From the NCBI GenBank assembly GCA_021202635.1, contig JAJQCQ010000053.1, positions 1-53,730 of the forward strand: a stretch of DNA of 53,730 nucleotides, given 5' to 3'. Below the pieces are notes generated by a model. The model was not told the DNA's origin and did not search any database. It saw only the letters and a list, made by a program, of their open reading frames with translations. Shown in pieces: positions 34,315-43,821 of the stretch (its first letter is position 1; the number at the start of each line of letters is the position of its first letter). The translations under genes were made by a program, and so were the position numbers. The stretch is from Lachnospiraceae bacterium. Its GTDB lineage: Bacteria; Bacillota; Clostridia; Lachnospirales; Lachnospiraceae.

Positions 34315-34377
34315 ATTGATAGTACCCCCTTTTTAGTAGTTATAGGAAACGGCATCTGCCGTTACGCTTCCATACAG

Positions 34378-35487
34378 CTAATAATTCTTTTGATGCAGGC
34401 CTACATTCAGAACAAACCCAATTCCGATACAGAAGCTTACCAGAGAAGTCAGTCCATAGCTGACAAAAGGCAGCGTCAGTCCGGTGTTGGGCAAAAGCCC
34501 GGTTGCTACGGCTATATTGATAAAGCTTTGAAACGTGATCAGAATGCCAACTCCACACGCAATCAGAGTCCCCGACAGTGTGTTTGCCCTCCGGCCTGTC
34601 ATAAAGCATTCAAAGGCAATCAGAAATTCCAGCAGCACGATGATACAGCATCCGATAAAGCCGAGCTCCTCTCCTGCAACCGCAAATATGAAGTCAGTCT
34701 GATCCTGGGAAATAAAACCGCCGTTTTTGACTGACTCCACGTCATCATTGTCCAGTCCCTTGCCATAAAGCTGCCCGGAAGCAATCGCTTTTATGGAATT
34801 CTGCTGCTGCATGGAGTCAGACGGATATTCGTCCGGATAGAGCCAGGCATAAACGCGGGTCAGCTGGTAATCCTGAATCAGGGTCTGATCCGGCTGTGTG
34901 ATCAGACTGATAAAAATAACACCAACCGGAATACAGACCACAATAATTCCAAAGATGACTTTATAGCTCAGACCAGCCGTAAATATCATCGCACAGAATA
35001 AAAGTGCGACCACAATCGTCGTCGAGAGATCAGGTTCTTCTACGATTAGAAAAAGAGGAACCGCAATCAGAACCACCGATGTAAAGATTGTGCGAAAGGT
35101 GTTGAGTTTTTCCTCCCGGTCTTCAAAAAAACGGGCAAAAAACAGAATTAGCATGATTTTTGCTATATCAGAGGGTTGAAAACGAAACCCTCCGATCGTC
35201 AGCCAGCGTGTTGCCCCTCCCCCGGAGGAACCCAGGCTGCTGACGATAACCAGCAACAGCAGGAGGTTTGCTCCGAGATAGATGATCCAGTTAAAATTCA
35301 AAAGCCAGGTGTAGTCCATAAGTGAAACTACAACCATGAGAATGATACCCAGGATAAATCCCAGGATTTGTTTCGTCATATAGTCAGAGTCCGCGCTGCC
35401 TACAACCAGAATACCCAGTATGGACAGAAGCGTTACCCACAGGATCAGGCGAAAATTGTAGTTACTTAATTTGTATTGTCTTAACAT
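34378..35487 (-). CDS. rodA: RodA-type SEDS peptidoglycan glycosyltransferase
   Basis: A 369-residue polytopic protein (about 10 helices) of the FtsW/RodA/SpoVE family. Signatures include SLMDYTWLLNFNWIIY, FQPSDIAKIMLILFFA, EEPDLSTTIV, FIFAVAGEELGFIG and the C-terminal GLLPNTGLTLPFVSYG. It polymerises glycan strands with a class B PBP, here probably the 37349-40264 product. The start at 35487 overlaps minE by 26 bp. Confidence 0.94.
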   Translation of the reverse strand: MLRQYKLSNYNFRLILWVTLLSILGILVVGSADSDYMTKQILGFILGIILMVVVSLMDYTWLLNFNWIIYLGANLLLLLVIVSSLGSSGGGATRWLTIGGFRFQPSDIAKIMLILFFARFFEDREEKLNTFRTIFTSVVLIAVPLFLIVEEPDLSTTIVVALLFCAMIFTAGLSYKVIFGIIVVCIPVGVIFISLITQPDQTLIQDYQLTRVYAWLYPDEYPSDSMQQQNSIKAIASGQLYGKGLDNDDVESVKNGGFISQDQTDFIFAVAGEELGFIGCCIIVLLEFLIAFECFMTGRRANTLSGTLIACGVGILITFQSFINIAVATGLLPNTGLTLPFVSYGLTSLVSFCIGIGFVLNVGLHQKNY

Positions 35488-35719
35488 CCGAAATTCCCCG
35501 TTTCCATCTGCAAAGAAAACTGATGCGTATCTCCAGATTCTCTTCCTCTGTATTGATATACTTTGACAGAACTTCCGCGACATCATGCCGCATCTGCACA
35601 AGCAGATCCGGATTGCTGTCCAGACGATCGGCGGAAACGGTCAGCTCTGTCCGTGCCTTCGCAATTTCTCTCGACGTAAGAAAAGTTTTTTCCCATATCG
35701 ATGCATTGACGCCTCCCAT
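35462..35719 (-). CDS. minE: MinE, topological specificity factor
   Basis: An 85-residue protein containing the MinE MinD-binding helix (SREIAKARTELTVSADR) and the dimer core (MRHDVAEVLSKYINTEEENLEI). The C-terminus (SFLCRWKRGISDVKTIQIK) is unlike the E. coli tail. It drives MinD off the membrane, positioning the division site. It is 3 bp from minD and overlaps rodA. Confidence 0.93.
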   Translation of the reverse strand: MGGVNASIWEKTFLTSREIAKARTELTVSADRLDSNPDLLVQMRHDVAEVLSKYINTEEENLEIRISFLCRWKRGISDVKTIQIK

Positions 35720-35722
35720 TGA

Positions 35723-36514
35723 CTATTTTCTTCCCAGCAGATCCGCAATTCGGTGGAACAGAGAAGTACGTTCCTGCAAGTGCAGCAGAGGAACCGTCTC
35801 CCCCATAATCCTTCTGGCAATATTCAGATATGCTTCACCAGCCTGTGAATCGCTGCCCAGTACCGGTTCCCCGTGATTCGCGGCAATAACGACACTTTCC
35901 TCATCCGGCACTGCGCCGATCAGATTTACCGTGAGGATGTCCAGGACATCTTCTACCGACATCATTTCGCCTCGCTTTACCATATCCATGCGAATCCGGT
36001 TAATAATCAGGTCAATTTTCCTGAGTCCGGAAGATTCGAGAAGGCCAATGATCCGGTCTGCGTCACGGATCGCGGAAACCTCCGGTGTCGTGACAACGAT
36101 CGCGCGGTCTGCCGGGGCAACGGCATTGCGGAAGCCCTGTTCAATTCCTGCCGGACAGTCCATGATAATGTAGTCAAAGGTCTGCTTTAGCGTCTCTGCA
36201 AGCTTGATCATCTGTTCCGGTGTCACTGCGCTCTTATCGCGTGTCTGCGCGGAAGGCAGCAGATAAAGCCCCGCATAATGGCGATCACGAATCAAAGCCT
36301 GCTTTACGCGGCAATTTCCCTCAATGACATCAACGAGATTGTAGATGATCCGATTCTCCAATCCCATCACGACGTCCAGGTTTCTCAGACCAATATCGGT
36401 GTCAACCAGAACCACTTTTTTGTTCAGACGCGCCAGACCGGCTCCAATATTTGCGGTAGAGGTAGTCTTCCCTACACCGCCCTTTCCTGACGTAATCACA
36501 ATCACTTCACTCAT
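35723..36514 (-). CDS. minD: Septum-site determining ATPase MinD
   Basis: A 263-residue ParA/MinD ATPase with deviant Walker A (SGKGGVGKTTSTANIG), switch motifs (VDTDIGLRNLDVVMGLENR, IIMDCPAGIEQGF) and a C-terminal amphipathic membrane helix (SLFHRIADLLGRK). The start at 36514 has GGAGG 6 nt upstream; the longer frame into minC is not used. It forms the oscillating inhibitor with MinC and MinE. Confidence 0.97.
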   Translation of the reverse strand: MSEVIVITSGKGGVGKTTSTANIGAGLARLNKKVVLVDTDIGLRNLDVVMGLENRIIYNLVDVIEGNCRVKQALIRDRHYAGLYLLPSAQTRDKSAVTPEQMIKLAETLKQTFDYIIMDCPAGIEQGFRNAVAPADRAIVVTTPEVSAIRDADRIIGLLESSGLRKIDLIINRIRMDMVKRGEMMSVEDVLDILTVNLIGAVPDEESVVIAANHGEPVLGSDSQAGEAYLNIARRIMGETVPLLHLQERTSLFHRIADLLGRK

Positions 36515-36560
36515 AACAGATCCTCCAATCACAGATTTGCGCGGTTCGCAAACGAAATGT

Positions 36561-37244
36561 TTACGCCAGATACTCACACAGCGTTTCATTTGTAATGGAT
36601 TTTATTTGAAGATGGTCCTCTTTCACGTATACGATTTTGGGGTCAACCGGATAATCCCCGGTGTCTTTCTTTTTAATGATCGCACTGCGCGCAGCAAAGC
36701 CGGCAATCTTAATCAAAGCCGGTTTCATGGTGAGCGCGGCAGCGAAGCATCTGTCATCTCCGCCCGCTCCGGCATAGATGGTTCCCATGCAGCAGCCAAG
36801 AACGACAATATTTCCCCTGGAAGTTACCTGCGCACCCGGATTGACATCTCCTAATATGACAATGCTTGTCTCACTGTCGAGCGTTTGTCCGGAGCGAAGC
36901 GTACCACGATGAAAAAAGCCATCTCCTTCTTCTTTTTTTCTCTGAGCGTTTATCACAGCTTTTTTGTAATATTCAGCAGATTCTTTGTCTTCATCCACGA
37001 TACACACAACCTGTATCTTAGCGTTCTCCACAATTGCGTCTACCAGACGGTTTTCTTCTTCTCTGGTCAGAATCCTTCCCCGGAATGTCAGGGCCAGACG
37101 GGCGTTTCTGAAAAAATCCGCAGAGGTTCGGAATTTCTCTTCCACCGCGGCAACAAGCTCGTCAAAGGGAAGCTCTGGCGAAAGACTGATGATCAGTCCA
37201 TGGGGATTGCTTTTTAAAATCACTGCACTGTGTTGCGGCTCCAT
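36561..37244 (-). CDS. minC: Septum formation inhibitor MinC
   Basis: A 227-residue protein with an N-terminal FtsZ-interacting domain (to about 100) and the C-terminal beta-helix (SIVILGDVNPGAQVTSRGNI, VVLGCCMGTIYAGAGGD). It blocks FtsZ assembly away from midcell. It is the first of the minCDE trio. Confidence 0.95.
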   Translation of the reverse strand: MEPQHSAVILKSNPHGLIISLSPELPFDELVAAVEEKFRTSADFFRNARLALTFRGRILTREEENRLVDAIVENAKIQVVCIVDEDKESAEYYKKAVINAQRKKEEGDGFFHRGTLRSGQTLDSETSIVILGDVNPGAQVTSRGNIVVLGCCMGTIYAGAGGDDRCFAAALTMKPALIKIAGFAARSAIIKKKDTGDYPVDPKIVYVKEDHLQIKSITNETLCEYLA

Positions 37245-37348
37245 ACCATTTTCTCCCTTTCATCTGTCTGTTTATGCTGCAGATTTGTTTCCTGTCCCCC
37301 TGCCTCTGTCCGCTTTCGGCAGGCAGATCACTCATGAATACCATTTTA

Positions 37349-40264
37349 TCAGTCGTTTACTTCAATTCCGGTATCGACGTCATACGCTTTACCGGTAATC
37401 AGGGTGTCTTCCTCTTCTATTCCATAATAATATGAAATGACATTTCTGGCAAGCGCGGCAGCGTTTGCAGAGGTATATCCGTTTGCGATGCGGACGACAA
37501 TGCCGATTTCCGGATTGTCATAGGGTGCGTAGCCGATAAAGGTCGCGTGATTCGGTATGCTGGTTGTGATCTGCGTGGTACCGGTTTTGCCGGCTACGGC
37601 AACGCCGGTAAAACCGGAAAACGCACTGCTGTTTTGCACCATGCCGCGCATACCGGAGTGGATTGCGTCCCAGAGTTCATCACTGATTTCTACGGTACTT
37701 CCCACCTCCGGCTCATTTTCCTCAAGAATCGCGCCGGAAGAATCTGCGGTATATTCTACGAGGGTCAGGTAATAGCTGGTGCCCCCATTGGCGATGGTGC
37801 TGACATAGCGTGCCAGCTGAGTCGCCGTATAGGTGTGGTCGGACTGTCCCATCGCTGCCTGCGGTGAAGCAGATGTTGCAAAGTGTGGGGAAGTCTCAGA
37901 GACTTCTACGCCGGATTTCTCTGTCAGTCCGAACATGGCGGCATATTTTTTCAATATTTCTATGCCGGCATCGTCGCTGTAGGTGCCGGTCATCGCGCTG
38001 AGACGATACCCGACGGTGTTGAAATAATAGTTGCAGGATTTGGTAATCGCCTCTGACAATGTGAGTGCGCCATGTCCGCTTGTATTCCAGCAATTAATTT
38101 CCGGGGAGACCAGGTCAAAGGTTCCTGTACAGTAAATACTCTCACCGATCGATACGACTCCCTCTGAAACTCCGGCTGTCGCGGAGACAATCTTAAATGT
38201 CGATCCGGGAGCGATTGCTTCCTGTGTCGCGCGGCTGTAAAACGGAGAGGAGCTGTTGTTCAGCAGAGAATAATAATAGTCATCATCCATATCATTGGCC
38301 AGGCGATTGTTATCGTAGCCCGGGTAGCTGACACAGGCAAGCACTTTCCCGGAATTCACATCCGTAATCACGACTGTGCCGGAACACGGAGTCAGACCAA
38401 GCTGGGATGGCGTGATCTCCAGATTGTAAATTTTGTCCATCAGGAATGTATAACCGCTTAAAGAGCCGCTTTCGAGCCGTTCGTACTGGCTTTCATTCAT
38501 CTCCAGGACTCCCTGGTCAAAGAGCAGCATACAAATCTGCTCACCGGAGATACGCTGATCCTTCAGCATGTAGCGGTATACCTGCCGGCAGAAATCATCA
38601 TCCTCATACAGATAATCTGCGATATAATCTGCAATCACGGAATACATCTCGTCGGAATCCAGATATTCCTCCTCTACATTCAGCTTAGAGACATCAATCC
38701 AGTTCTGTGAGATCGCATAGGTCAGATATTCCTTCAGACTGATGCTTGAGTCTTCTGTCCATGCGATATAAGTGGCGTCTGTCTTATCAATGGCGTCTTC
38801 GTTCAGAATCCCGGTGTCTTCCATGAGCATATCGTTCACAATATAGGAAACGTATACCTGATATTCCTCGTCCAGATCCTTATAAACGGTCGGATCGTCT
38901 GAAAGAAGCTCCTGCCGGATGACTTCAAAAATCTCAGATGCCTTTGTGAGAAATGCCTGGTAAACCGTCTGCTCATTTTCAGAGGCGTCAGAGGATTTTA
39001 AATGGCTGACGCTCAGAATGTTATTCTCAAAAAATGCGTAGTATAAGTCATAATACGCGATATAGACCTCATCTGCGGAAGTCAGGTTTTCCGTATTATA
39101 CTCTTCGACCGGAATGACTTTGGAATAAAGAATCCCGGCAATTTCCTGTTCCAGCATCTGGTATGCCGCCTGCTGCAGCTCTACATCAATCGTCAGATAA
39201 AGGTCATTACCGGCCTGGGCATCGACCTCCTCAACGATTTCCTGTGTCTGCCCGACATAGTTCACGTAGAGTGTCTGATACCCCTTTGTTCCCTGAAGAG
39301 TCGTCTCGTAAACACTTTCCAGTCCGGATTTGCCGACAATATCAGTCGCGGAATAATCGCTGCTGACTTCCTGTAATTCTTCCAGCTCTTCCGAGGAAAT
39401 CTGCCCTGTATAACCGATCAGGCCAGCCATACATTCGGCATAGTCATAGATGCGGATGTATTCTTCTGAAATATCAATGCCCGGATAATCCGAGATATTT
39501 TCCAGAATACGCGCGACCGTCTGGTCACTGACCTCTTCGGCAATCGTAACCGCCTGATAACGCTGATAGCTGTAAGCCGCAATACTCGCCCGCAGAGCTA
39601 CGAGCTGCAGAATTTCCTGCTGGGTATAGGATTCCGGTAAGTCATATTCTTCCCGCTCTTCTTCTGTGATCGAGTCATCCAGTACTCCATAGCCGGTAAT
39701 TCCGTATTCTGAATTGTATCCGCCGCACAGAACTTCCATCAGATCTTCCGCTTCAATATTCAGCTGATTTGCTTCCAGATCACTGATGTTTGACTCGCCA
39801 AAAATATCTGCCTTAAAGCGGTTCAGCGTGTATCCGCTGGATGAATAATACCAGCTGCCGTCATCCGCGATGGCAATGTCGAAATCCTCCACCACAGAAT
39901 CCACAGAGTCCCCTTCCTCCTCAATCAGCTTAATGATATGGTAAAGGGTACTGTTAATCGAAAGATTTTTTTCTTTGGTAGAGTCGTAAGTAAGACTATC
40001 CTCAAAGGTCACACAGTTTGATATTTCATTGTAGGCAATCGCGACGCCATTGCGGTCGTAGATGTTTCCACGGGCCGCATTGATCGTTTTTGTCTTCAGA
40101 ATGGACAGGGAAAAGTTTTCCTGATAAGATTCTCCCATCACAATCTGCAGGTAAAAAAGCCGTTGGATCACCGTTGCCGCCAGCAGAACAGCAATGACAG
40201 TAAGAATGACCACACGCGTATTTATGGATGCTTTTGGAAACTTTTTTCTGAACGTCTGAAACAA
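37349..40264 (-). CDS. mrdA: Class B penicillin-binding transpeptidase (PBP2/MrdA type), large
   Basis: Cross-links peptidoglycan during elongation. It has one N-terminal membrane helix (about 18-38), a dimerisation region, and a transpeptidase domain with SxxK (APGSTFKIV, about 684-687), SxN (SCNYYF, about 743) and KTG (AGKTGTTQI, about 894). At 971 residues it is far larger than the ~650 usual for MrdA, owing to an acidic insertion of about 250 residues at 380-620 before the catalytic domain. Its position after mreBCD and before min/rodA supports a RodA partner role. The symbol is by context. Confidence 0.9.
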   Translation of the reverse strand: MFQTFRKKFPKASINTRVVILTVIAVLLAATVIQRLFYLQIVMGESYQENFSLSILKTKTINAARGNIYDRNGVAIAYNEISNCVTFEDSLTYDSTKEKNLSINSTLYHIIKLIEEEGDSVDSVVEDFDIAIADDGSWYYSSSGYTLNRFKADIFGESNISDLEANQLNIEAEDLMEVLCGGYNSEYGITGYGVLDDSITEEEREEYDLPESYTQQEILQLVALRASIAAYSYQRYQAVTIAEEVSDQTVARILENISDYPGIDISEEYIRIYDYAECMAGLIGYTGQISSEELEELQEVSSDYSATDIVGKSGLESVYETTLQGTKGYQTLYVNYVGQTQEIVEEVDAQAGNDLYLTIDVELQQAAYQMLEQEIAGILYSKVIPVEEYNTENLTSADEVYIAYYDLYYAFFENNILSVSHLKSSDASENEQTVYQAFLTKASEIFEVIRQELLSDDPTVYKDLDEEYQVYVSYIVNDMLMEDTGILNEDAIDKTDATYIAWTEDSSISLKEYLTYAISQNWIDVSKLNVEEEYLDSDEMYSVIADYIADYLYEDDDFCRQVYRYMLKDQRISGEQICMLLFDQGVLEMNESQYERLESGSLSGYTFLMDKIYNLEITPSQLGLTPCSGTVVITDVNSGKVLACVSYPGYDNNRLANDMDDDYYYSLLNNSSSPFYSRATQEAIAPGSTFKIVSATAGVSEGVVSIGESIYCTGTFDLVSPEINCWNTSGHGALTLSEAITKSCNYYFNTVGYRLSAMTGTYSDDAGIEILKKYAAMFGLTEKSGVEVSETSPHFATSASPQAAMGQSDHTYTATQLARYVSTIANGGTSYYLTLVEYTADSSGAILEENEPEVGSTVEISDELWDAIHSGMRGMVQNSSAFSGFTGVAVAGKTGTTQITTSIPNHATFIGYAPYDNPEIGIVVRIANGYTSANAAALARNVISYYYGIEEEDTLITGKAYDVDTGIEVND

Positions 40265-40352
40265 AATGCTCCATACCTCCTGTTATGCAAAAAAAGGTTT
40301 ATATGTATTCACAGTTATAAGGCTCAGGAAGCCTCTGCTGCGGCTGTCATTT

Positions 40353-40850
40353 TCAACCGACAGAGAGGTCAAGCCTGCGATTAATCCGGTAGAAGATCTG
40401 ATAGCAGACAATCGTCAGTATCAATGTATAAATTACTTCAGGCAGGATGATTCTGCCGAGGTAAAAGAAAAAATGAAGACGCCCCCTCATGAGAAAACGA
40501 AATATATACTGAACAATTCCGTATGCCAGATCGCAGACAGAAATCAGCAGGAGGGGGGTTTTGATGTCATCATCGTAAAAAATCCGATAAAAATACCCGC
40601 CAAAATATCCCACCCAGAGATAGATGAGCGCATTAAAGCCAATTGTGCTTTCGAAAAAGAGGTCAGTGAGCAGACCGCAGAAAAAACCGATCAGCATCCC
40701 TTCTCTGCGCCCGCGCATCAGGCCAAATGACACAGTCAGAATAATCAGCAGGTTCGGCTTGATTTCACCAATCGCGATCATTGGACAGACAGAAGCCTGC
40801 AGAAGAACACAAATCACAATCAGCAGAGCAATGATAAGCTTTCGTTTCAT
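40353..40850 (-). CDS. mreD: Rod shape-determining protein MreD
   Basis: A 165-residue membrane protein with about five helices (LIIALLIVICVLLQASVCPM, KPNLLIILTVSFGLMRGRRE), typical of MreD. It links MreC to the elongation complex. The start at 40850 has AGGAG 9 nt upstream. It follows mreC closely. Confidence 0.93.
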   Translation of the reverse strand: MKRKLIIALLIVICVLLQASVCPMIAIGEIKPNLLIILTVSFGLMRGRREGMLIGFFCGLLTDLFFESTIGFNALIYLWVGYFGGYFYRIFYDDDIKTPLLLISVCDLAYGIVQYIFRFLMRGRLHFFFYLGRIILPEVIYTLILTIVCYQIFYRINRRLDLSVG

Positions 40851-40883
40851 AAAAATCTCCTCACACAACAGCCAGGCTTTTTC

Positions 40884-41837
40884 TCATTCTGAATCGGAGC
40901 CAGATTCTGTCTCCGTCTCCGCTTCCGTTTCTGTTGTCTCCGTCTGGGATTCCTCTTCCGCAGTCTCATCACTGACAGCGGAGGAAGATGGTGTGTAATC
41001 CTTCAGTTCCAAAATAACCAGAACCTCCTGCAGGTGCCGGAAATCCACGACCGGTGTGACATAACCGGACTTGGTCAGATTGTTTGAGTCATTGTTCAGC
41101 TCACTGATATAGCCGATCAGAATACCAGGCAGATACTTCTCGCTGATGTAAGATGTGACGATTTTATCGCCAACATGGACAGCGTTTTCTGTATCAGTCA
41201 GCCGGAACAGTTCCAGAGATCCTTCGTCAATCAGTGTCAGATTCCCGGCAATGATACACTGGTCGGAAGTTGTGGAAACCATTGCGCTGACATTGCTTTC
41301 GTCATCAATAATCGAGCGGACGGTCGCCCAGTTTGCCCCCACTTCCGTGACAATCCCAACCAGTCCTCCGTCAGCGATGACATTCATATCCACCTCAATG
41401 CCGTCATCAGACCCCTTGTCGATCGTGAAGATGTTGAACCAGTTGCCGGATTCCTTGGCGATGATATTCGCTCCGACTTTTTCATAAGAAGAATACTGCT
41501 CATCCAGATCATAAAGCTCCCGCAGACGCTCCAGCTCCTCATGCTCCTGCACCAGAAGACTGTTTTCTTCGGTCAGAGTCGCCACCTGCTCTTTCAGAGA
41601 CTCGTTTTCTTCGCGCAGGCTCTGCGCGTCTTCGAAGTTATCTGTAAGGCCGGACAGCCAGGAACCAAAGCTGTTAATTCCCTTTTGCACCGGGGTAACC
41701 AGATAGCCGGTGATCTGTTTGACAGGCGAGACAATGTCGCTGTTTACAAAGGATATGCCGATCAGCAGCACACAGAAAACGGAAAGTCCGATCAGCAGAT
41801 ATTTATTTTTCAGATTTTCATTTGCGTTCTTTTTCAT
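40884..41837 (-). CDS. mreC: Rod shape-determining protein MreC
   Basis: A 317-residue protein with one membrane helix (about 12-32), a coiled coil (FEDAQSLREENESLKEQVAT, about 70-105), the beta-barrel MreC core (GSDDGIEVDMNVIADGGLVG, VHVGDKIVTS) and an acidic Glu/Thr-rich tail (TETTETEAETETES) that most MreC proteins lack. It scaffolds the elongation machinery outside the membrane. Confidence 0.95.
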   Translation of the reverse strand: MKKNANENLKNKYLLIGLSVFCVLLIGISFVNSDIVSPVKQITGYLVTPVQKGINSFGSWLSGLTDNFEDAQSLREENESLKEQVATLTEENSLLVQEHEELERLRELYDLDEQYSSYEKVGANIIAKESGNWFNIFTIDKGSDDGIEVDMNVIADGGLVGIVTEVGANWATVRSIIDDESNVSAMVSTTSDQCIIAGNLTLIDEGSLELFRLTDTENAVHVGDKIVTSYISEKYLPGILIGYISELNNDSNNLTKSGYVTPVVDFRHLQEVLVILELKDYTPSSSAVSDETAEEESQTETTETEAETETESGSDSE

Positions 41838-41855
41838 TACAGTTATTCTGTCCTC

Positions 41856-42863
41856 TCATCGCATGGCGGCAAGATCATTCAGGGTGTACGTAATTGGTTT
41901 CATTTCTTTGTTGTTCATAATCTCTACCAGTCCGCGGATCGTGCTGTACTTCGGATCCTGGATGTGATGAAGCGGGATGCCAATCTCTTTGCGGATATAT
42001 TCCGGCAGGTTCAGAATCATGGAAACTCCGCCGCTTAAGTAAATTCCCTCGCGGGCAATGTCTTTCATCAGCTGAGGCGGTATGCGGTTGTAGATCGAGC
42101 TGATGCACTCTACAATTGCGTCGACGGTATCAATGATTGCGACGCTGACAGCCAGAGAAGGAATCACCTCCGCCTTGGGAAGGCCGGAAAGCGTATGAAT
42201 TCCAATTACCTTTTGCTCCAGTCTGGGACCATTGATCATAAACGCCAGATTGTTTTTCAGAGATTCAGCGGTTTTCTGACCAATACCGAGGCTAAATTTG
42301 CGGCGCACCATCGTTGCGATATCCGCGTCCATCTTTCGTCCGCCGATTTTAAGTGTCTGTCCAAGGATAATCTTTCCGGAAGAAATAACGGAAATCTCGG
42401 TCGTATCCGCCCCAATATTCACAACCATATGGCCGCGGCCGGAAAGTACCGGCAGAGAAGCGCTGACAGCGTCAGCCAGCCCTTTTTCCACAAGACGGAT
42501 TCGTCCGGCTCCGAACTGTCCTTTCAGCACCTGAAAAAAGGCGCGTTTCTCCACCTGCGTAATCTGTGTGGGAACTGCGATCAATAGCGAGGATGCTCCC
42601 CCGAAGCGCTTGATCTGGTAGTCAAGCAAAAGATCCATTTCGGAAAGATTTGCGATCACACCATTCGCCATAGGCCAGACGACCTGAATATTTTCCGGCT
42701 GCTTTTCATATACAGTATAGGCGGCATCCCCATAGGCGAGGACGCTGCCGTTTTCACGTAATGCGATTACATTTCTGTTGTAGAGGAAATTTTTTCCATG
42801 TTTGTCCCTTATTTTAATGGTATCTGTCCCCAGATCAAGCCCACATGCCCGTTGTAACAACAT
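41856..42863 (-). CDS. mreB: MreB-family actin-like rod shape protein
   Basis: A 335-residue actin-fold protein with phosphate-1 loop (GLDLGTDTIKIRD), phosphate-2 (VNIGADTTEISVIS) and adenosine motif (YLSGGVSMILNLP). The N-terminal loop differs from the usual DLGTANTLV, so this is a somewhat divergent MreB. It organises lateral wall growth with the following mreC, mreD and PBP genes. GAGGGG precedes the ATG. Confidence 0.93.
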   Translation of the reverse strand: MLLQRACGLDLGTDTIKIRDKHGKNFLYNRNVIALRENGSVLAYGDAAYTVYEKQPENIQVVWPMANGVIANLSEMDLLLDYQIKRFGGASSLLIAVPTQITQVEKRAFFQVLKGQFGAGRIRLVEKGLADAVSASLPVLSGRGHMVVNIGADTTEISVISSGKIILGQTLKIGGRKMDADIATMVRRKFSLGIGQKTAESLKNNLAFMINGPRLEQKVIGIHTLSGLPKAEVIPSLAVSVAIIDTVDAIVECISSIYNRIPPQLMKDIAREGIYLSGGVSMILNLPEYIRKEIGIPLHHIQDPKYSTIRGLVEIMNNKEMKPITYTLNDLAAMR

Positions 42864-42877
42864 GCCTGTACCCCTCG

Positions 42878-43618
42878 TTAACTATCCTGCCAGATTCCCT
42901 GCTCCCTCATGCTGACGGCCTGGCAGTCTCCAATGATAATATGATCCAGCAGCTCAATGCCCAGCATTGCGCCGCATAGCCGCACTCGTTCCGTGAGACG
43001 GATGTCTTCCTCACTCGGATCCGGAATGCCGCTGGGATGATTGTGCAGCAGAATGATACCTACCGCCTGATTCCGCACCGCTTCGATAAAAATCTCACGT
43101 GGCGAAATCATGGAAGCCCGGACGGTCCCTTTCGATAATATTACATCCCGTATCAGGCGGCCCTTGCTGTTCAGCATTACGAGAATCACGACTTCCTGCT
43201 CCAGATGGCGGAGATCTTCCATATAATATTCCGCTACGGCAACCGGGTCCTGGAAGGATATGCCTTCCGAAAAACGGCTTCGTGAAATGCGTCTCGATAA
43301 TTCCACTATGCACTTTAACTGCGCCGCCTTGACACTTCCAAGACCGCGCACCTTCATAAGGTCAGCAATCGACATGTGATAAATACCAAGCAGGCCGCTC
43401 TTCTCCCCATTCAGCGTCAGGATCCTTCTTGATAATTCCAGCGCAGACTCCCCACAGGAGCCTGTCCGCAAAATGACAGACAAAAGCTCCGCATCTGAAA
43501 GACACTCGGCTCCCTTTTCCAGACATTTTTCATACGGACGTTCATCGATAGGCATACTCTTCATGGTATGTCCTGCTGACACAGTGCTTTTACATTCATT
43601 CTTTTCTGTATTCGTCAT
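42878..43618 (-). CDS. radC: RadC/YeeS-family JAB-domain protein
   Basis: A 246-residue protein with an N-terminal helix-hairpin-helix region (RGLGSVKAAQLKCIVELSRR) and a C-terminal JAB metalloprotease-like domain with the HNHPSGIPDPSEED metal motif. Its role in DNA repair is unproven. It is commonly found directly upstream of mreB. The first ATG (43618) has a weak ribosome site; 43564 (MKSMPIDERP) is a likely alternative start. Confidence 0.92.
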   Translation of the reverse strand: MTNTEKNECKSTVSAGHTMKSMPIDERPYEKCLEKGAECLSDAELLSVILRTGSCGESALELSRRILTLNGEKSGLLGIYHMSIADLMKVRGLGSVKAAQLKCIVELSRRISRSRFSEGISFQDPVAVAEYYMEDLRHLEQEVVILVMLNSKGRLIRDVILSKGTVRASMISPREIFIEAVRNQAVGIILLHNHPSGIPDPSEEDIRLTERVRLCGAMLGIELLDHIIIGDCQAVSMREQGIWQDS

Positions 43619-43690
43619 ATCTCTGATATGAATCTTCCCCAGTGATCCCGCAGCGAGGCATCAGAGAAACCCTTCCGGACGGAGCAAGAG

Positions 43691-43729
43691 AAAAAACTCA
43701 GCAATGCCACAAAGTGGAATCACTGAGTT
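43691..43729 (-). terminator. Rho-independent terminator of the phosphotransferase gene
   Basis: AACTCAG (43695-43701) pairs with CTGAGTT (43723-43729), with an inner CCAC/GTGG stem. On the minus strand it runs into six T followed by C. It lies 93 bp after the stop at 43822 and before radC. Confidence 0.75.
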
Positions 43730-43821
43730 ATTCTAACACAAAAATCCGGCAAAGTACACCACCAGATATATTAATTTTTTTCACAGTTCTGCGGCCTGCT
43801 GTTCGGAACTTTTTAAACTTT

